From contig NC_134464.1 in NCBI RefSeq assembly GCF_047948215.1, forward strand, positions 5,528,001 through 5,592,000: 64,000 bases of DNA. Direction: 5' to 3'. The position numbers and the translations under genes are program-made. The notes beneath the pieces were generated by a model that was given only the letters and a program-made list of their open reading frames with translations, had not been told where the DNA came from and made no database searches. The DNA comes from Lycorma delicatula. Lineage: Eukaryota; Arthropoda; Insecta; Hemiptera; Fulgoridae. Shown in pieces: positions 59,611 to 64,000 of the stretch (position 1 is its first letter; each line of letters begins with the position of its first letter).

Positions 59611-61285
59611 GTTTGGTTATGGTTATGATAGTGTTTGTTTGGTTTATGTGGAACGAAACTTTTGAAACTGAAAATGTTTTTTTTTGGTGATATTTCATCA
59701 AGACTTTCTCAAATAAAGTACAGCTATTGTGTTACATAATTATTCATTATTTTCTGAAAAAAATTATACATAACACTTTATAATTTATGAAAGAAAAAAT
59801 AATTTTTTTAAAAATTGCTTGCAAAATGCCTAAAAAAAGGTAAGCAGCTGAAGATAATATAGTCAGCAGGTTTTGAGTTAATTTAAAATCTAATCATTTT
59901 TCTCTTTAATTATTTACAGCATTAATATTTAATTAAATAAAAATTAGTAAAAATCAACTTAATAAGCAACAAATAAATACAACTTTAAAATTATGTATAC
60001 ACATTTTCATATTACATTAACATTTATATTATATTCATATATTCAATAAAATGTTCATCAAGATTTTTCGAAACTTTTAACGAATTAACTTTTAATCTTA
60101 ATTAGAAACTGTCAATTTCTGAGAATTCCTTAAAATTCTCCTATGTTTAAAATAACAATATTTTCCTTGAAATAACAATTAAGTAGATTTAAATTTGATA
60201 AATGTTAGAATAAACTGAAACGGCATGAATTCACAATTTACATCAACTGATACAGCTTTCTTTTTTCACCTTCAACTAATCTGTCCTAACAAGCCATGCA
60301 AAATGAGTTCTTCAACCCATGATATGAAGTAAAATATGAACAGAAGAGAAAAAGATACAATAATAAAAAGATAATAAAGAGAAATAAGATAAGATAATAA
60401 AAATAAAAAGCAACAAAGTAATAAAATCTTTTATTTTCATAGAATTTTTTTTGTCTTTATTTCTCTTAAAATCTGAAGGCTCTAGACAACTCCAATCTTT
60501 GTTACTAGCATCTTGGAAATAAAAAGAAGCAAGACATAAATAATATGTTCACACTTGAAACTTTTTTTTTATTGATGCAATAACCCTTATGATAAATCTT
60601 TACAACCTTAGTTCTTAATCAATAATGTGACTGCTACGTGCAAATACTGACCAATTCCCACATAAAATAAAAAAAAAAAAAAAAAAAAACAAAATGTAAC
60701 AACTGTTTTTATCAGCGTTAACACTCCCATCAGTATACTGTATTTATGACTTCAGCTTTAACTACTAAACTTGTAGGTTTACAATTATTGTACTGATCAG
60801 TGTTACGATCTATTATCAACAGAATTCAATAACAATTTTAAATTGTAGTTACTAAAAATAAATAATAACAAGTAATATAAAATTCTGCTGTGCCTGAACT
60901 TCCATCTGCATGAGTGTCTTTTAATGAATTTCTACAATTGCATCTCAAGTTTCAATTCTCCCTTTTAACTTTATTTTGATATTAATCTGAAATCATTTCT
61001 AATGATTAGTATTACTGATGATGATACTAATCTTAATGAAATGGCCAATAAGCATATGAATCATTGAAGCGAGTGATGATGATGTTGAAAAAATGGTAAC
61101 TAGTTAATTACATACTAGTTGTAATGGTGAATTTAAATGAAAACTGGATAACTTTTGTTCCTAAAGGTTTAAATTTAAAATAATACATTTAAAATTCAAT
61201 AACCTTTTTTTAACTCATTACAGTAGGTATAATGAAAATACTAGAACTAAATTTTTAAAACTAAATTAACAATAATAAGAAATAC
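59611..61285. other. Intronic AT-rich DNA
   Basis: No gene recognised; an oligo-A run of about 23 lies at 60668-60690. Confidence 0.45.
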
Positions 61286-61553
61286 CTCTTATAGAAATCA
61301 CTAAACTGCCCAGGAATCAATGCAACCGGATAATTACTGATACGACGTGGCTGATCTGCTGTAGGACACATTTTTAATCCTTTGGTCTTAGGATAATGTA
61401 CTACTAATGACTGAAGATCTAATGAACATCGTCTATGTTCTGCTCTTGTTTTATTTAAATTACTATTCCAACTAGCTGCCGACTGGATAGCTTCTTGTTT
61501 AGAATCTGTTCTTTGTTCTAACTTCTTTTTATCTAATAAACTGCACAACGCCG
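61286..61553 (-). CDS. e(y)3: e(y)3/SAYP exon: C-terminal part of the SAY region
   Basis: Coding exon of 268 nt on the minus strand. It starts after an acceptor ending tttgtttag and ends at an AG/gtatttc donor. It encodes 88 whole codons plus two split ones, beginning ALCSLLDKKK and ending IPGQFSDFYK. The final two bases join the next exon's first base to make a Ser codon, so the frame carries on into YTPDELRYFPL. In Drosophila SAYP the conserved SAY region lies just before two PHD fingers and links the Brahma remodeller to TFIID; assignment here rests on the order of this exon, the linker and the PHD exons. The longest stop-free run continues past the donor into intron, which is not coding. 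No earlier exon was found up to 64000. Confidence 0.82.
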
Positions 61554-63232
61554 CTAAACAAACAAAAAATTACAAATGGCTTGTTAAAAATAGATTTAAA
61601 ATTGTTAATATTTGAATAACCTTATTTACATGTATAGTCGTAAACAGTTTAATTAATACAATGAAACAAACTAGCCAAAAGAAATCTCTTTATAAAATCA
61701 GACATAAAAAAGCCACAAAAAAAAATCAGTCTATAAATATTAATAATAAGTTATAACAACCGATGTTATTATTACAAGTTTAATTTTAATTGCTGAATCT
61801 GCATCAAGAAACCGCTTCTAAAACCGGTTTAGCTTCCAAAAAAAATGTTCCAACTTTCGGCTATTCCCAAAATATAAATTATGGATAATCAAAATCTGAT
61901 AAAAAATATGCACAATCACATTTACTCTTAAACATATTTTCCATGAATAAAGTAGCAAAAAACCAATAACCATTATGTTACAACAGAAAGTAACCCAGCA
62001 AACTGCTGGTTGTTACTAAAACCCAGCAGTTTTCAGAAGCAATAAAATTTATATGATTATTCTTGTTGTTCTCATCCAAACATTTAAAAAAATATTACAG
62101 TGCATTTATAGAACCGCATTACTTACGGATAAAAAAAAACAGAGCAAAATTATTCTTTTTTTTCAGTCTGAATCAAGTTAAGCAAAATTTCAGGACAAGT
62201 TTTTTATCAAATATTATATGAAACTGTTGAATATTTTGCAATGCAAACTTTTCCCATGGATTAACTAATGTTTTATAAAAAAAAAAAAAAAAAAAAAAAC
62301 TATAAAAACTGAAATAAAAATCTCATGAATATTAGCCATATAAGAAATTTAATTAAAGTAATAGGTGAGATTTTCCTCAGACAGCATTTATGCTAACTGT
62401 TCTAACATACGAAATATTTATTACAACACTAAAGTAATTACTTCTTAAAATTGGTTTGAATTTTTTTGGCATAGGATTGCAATAAAACTTTAAAATTGTA
62501 CTTTTGTCAATAAAAACTGTATAAAGACTAAGATTCCAACATTTAACAGAGTACAAATAATCATACACAACTATATGCAAATACATTCTACAAATTCTTA
62601 ATGACCCTCAAGAAAAATTCTGAAAGGATATCTGTCAAAAAGGCAGTACATTACATTTTTTCAAAATTTATTAACAGTTTTAGATACCATATACAAATTT
62701 TAGTAAATTAATTCATAAGTATTTTATTACTTAAAAAATATTTAAGAAACTATAATATTATTATAGTTTATATGAACATGTATTCACACCGGTATAAACC
62801 ATGGCAACAAGCATAATCCTGTCACAAACTTAAGCAGATTCAATAGCAACTGCTTTTGTTAAAATTTTCTCTTTCAAGAAGCACGACTACAATTTATAAA
62901 TATAAAATTATAAATAATTTTTATTTCAAATCACATATAAGAAAGTACAGGAAGTCAGTCATATGAAGTATGAAATTCAACCGAGTCGGTTTCTCCAGCA
63001 TGCAGATTTAAATTCTTTAAAATTACATAACATGTAGAAATGTAATAATCAGTTAAAAATAATTACAACTCAATGATTGTCTAATTCATTTTTTACCAAC
63101 AATAAGAATAATGGTGCTCAAGTACAAAACACAAAAACAAGTTTATATGAATGCTTCAGTGTCAATAGAAAAATAATACGATACAACTGCTTCCATAAAG
63201 AATTCATTCAAGATTTCCTAATTCTCATTATC
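61554..63232. other. Intron or upstream DNA of e(y)3
   Basis: AT-rich; an oligo-A run of about 21 at 62279-62300. No further e(y)3 exon was found on the minus strand. Confidence 0.45.
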
Positions 63233-63247
63233 AGCCTATCAACATCT

Positions 63248-63452
63248 TCTTCTTTTTCCTGTTTAGCCTCCGGTAACTACCATTTAGATAATTCTTCAGA
63301 GGATGAATGAGGATGATATATGTATGAGTGTAAGTGAAGTGTTAGTCTTGTACATTCTCAGTTCGACCATTCCTGAGATGTGTGGTTAATTGAAACCCAA
63401 CCACCAAAGAACACCGGTATCCACGATCTAGTATTCAAATCCATGTAAAAAT
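63248..63452 (-). mobile_element. SINE fragment with 15-bp target duplication
   Basis: 205 bp flanked by a perfect direct repeat AGCCTATCAACATCT at 63233-63247 and 63453-63467. On the minus strand it ends in an A-rich tail (ACAGGAAAAAGAAGAA), so it reads 5' to 3' downward. It contains no open frame. It resembles the 3' part of an insect SINE with the words CTTTGGTGGTTGGGTTTCAA and CTCAGGAATGGTCGAA; the tRNA-like head is absent, so it is 5' truncated. Confidence 0.75.
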
Positions 63453-63467
63453 AGCCTATCAACATCT

Positions 63468-64000
63468 GCATAAACTGAAAATAACATTTGATAAAATTAG
63501 AGGTGTAAGAGATATTCCAAGATCAAATAGGCCTAGAACTAGTGCAATTTAGAAAAAAAGCAACTTGCGACAAGAGATATTAACAAAAAAAAAAACCACC
63601 AAATATCAATGAGGACTTGTATTAGCAAGAAATAACCAAAATAATTGAAATTTTAAGCATTTTCACCCATGATAGATTACTTCATGTACTTTGTGAACAT
63701 GGTTTTGACAGAAGAGTGGAATTTTGTGAGGAATTTATTTCTTGTGAAGCAGATCCAATTTTCAAGCTCAGTTAAACACACTTCAAATTGAATGGCCTGG
63801 TAACAATAAGAGTGATTTATCATATACAAATTCTCACGTAATTTTTGAGAAGAAATTGAATGTACTCTGAGTTCATATGGCTGTGGGATCACAAAAAAAA
63901 GAGTAGAAAGCTTATTCTTTGAAGGAAATTGGGAATTTATAAGATGTTATTCCCTAGCTGTTCAATATCAGCCACCCCAATGCTTAACAGCAAGATGAGA
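63468..64000. other. AT-rich DNA, no supported feature
   Basis: A minus-strand frame of 71 codons at 63892-63677 has no recognisable relative. Confidence 0.4.

Larger units (their letters stand above)
55929..61285 (-). other. e(y)3 intron with R1-clade LINE and piggyBac relics
   Basis: Intron of 5,357 bp. It holds the gag half of an R1-clade LINE (about 56130-58300) and an internally deleted piggyBac (58846-59466). 59470-61285 is AT-rich with a TA repeat and oligo-A run and no gene seen. Confidence 0.82.

Noticed and set aside
1..64000. CRISPR array, operon or phage-like system
   Set aside because: No regularly spaced repeats, no compact gene order and no prokaryotic signals; introns and eukaryotic transposons dominate.

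Overview
The window is AT-rich, intron-dominated eukaryotic DNA from an insect or near relative. I favour a hemipteran-like genome because of the mix of DUF4817/Tc3-like, mariner, hAT, Tigger, piggyBac and RTE-type elements, but species cannot be fixed from the sequence. No bacterial operon, CRISPR array or rRNA gene is visible. The only host gene I can support is on the minus strand: a homologue of SAYP / enhancer of yellow 3 (e(y)3), a chromatin co-activator subunit. Five exons are recognisable (in transcript order 61553-61286, 55928-55791, 49340-49162, 24053-23906, 17949-17829). All junctions keep reading frame (phases 2, 2, 1, 2). They encode the end of the SAY region, an acidic serine-rich linker and two tandem PHD fingers. 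Both ends of the gene lie outside what I can find: upstream exons are probably beyond 64000 and the last exon(s) beyond position 1.

Nearly everything else is intronic or 3'-flanking transposon debris. Region by region: 164-935 a DUF4817/Tc3-like transposase relic; 2009-4636 a TIR-bounded element carrying a decayed copy of an uncharacterised insect multicopy gene; 4984-9385 a Tigger/pogo element split by an RTE-type LINE (5199-8052, 10-bp target duplication); 9385-9690 and 14630-15010 two inverted copies of one interspersed repeat; about 9900-10400 a Cys-rich ORF relic; 10440-12540 the 3' half of an R1-clade LINE; 12630-13656 a second DUF4817 transposase; 16161-17449 a mariner with both ends; 18563-22640 an RTE-type LINE with a second, oppositely oriented copy nested in it.

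In the 25-kb intron between 24053 and 49162: a mariner relic (24962-25800), a third DUF4817 element with TIRs (27226-28414), a GTF2IRD2-like hAT with perfect 8-bp duplication (28911-31062), a mariner (31545-32755), a decayed copy of a widespread insect ORF that looks like an RNase-H-fold transposase (38860-40720), a long-TIR MITE (43048-43625), a tRNA-derived SINE (44731-44880) and a SCAND3/ZBED-like hAT (46634-49053). Upstream introns hold a mariner inserted in a TA microsatellite (49564-50870), a mariner interrupted by a TTAA-flanked insertion (51626-53809), a second Tigger relic (about 54010-55649), the gag half of an R1-clade LINE (about 56130-58300), an internally deleted piggyBac (58846-59466) and a SINE with a 15-bp duplication (63248-63452).

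The transposon genes are all broken by stops, frameshifts or deletions; several mariners have also lost catalytic acidic residues. The best candidates for something not yet described are the TIR-bounded element at 2009-4636, whose gene is of unknown function, and the possible transposase family at 38860-40720. A 1.15-kb near-identical tract shared by two otherwise divergent LINE copies points to gene conversion.
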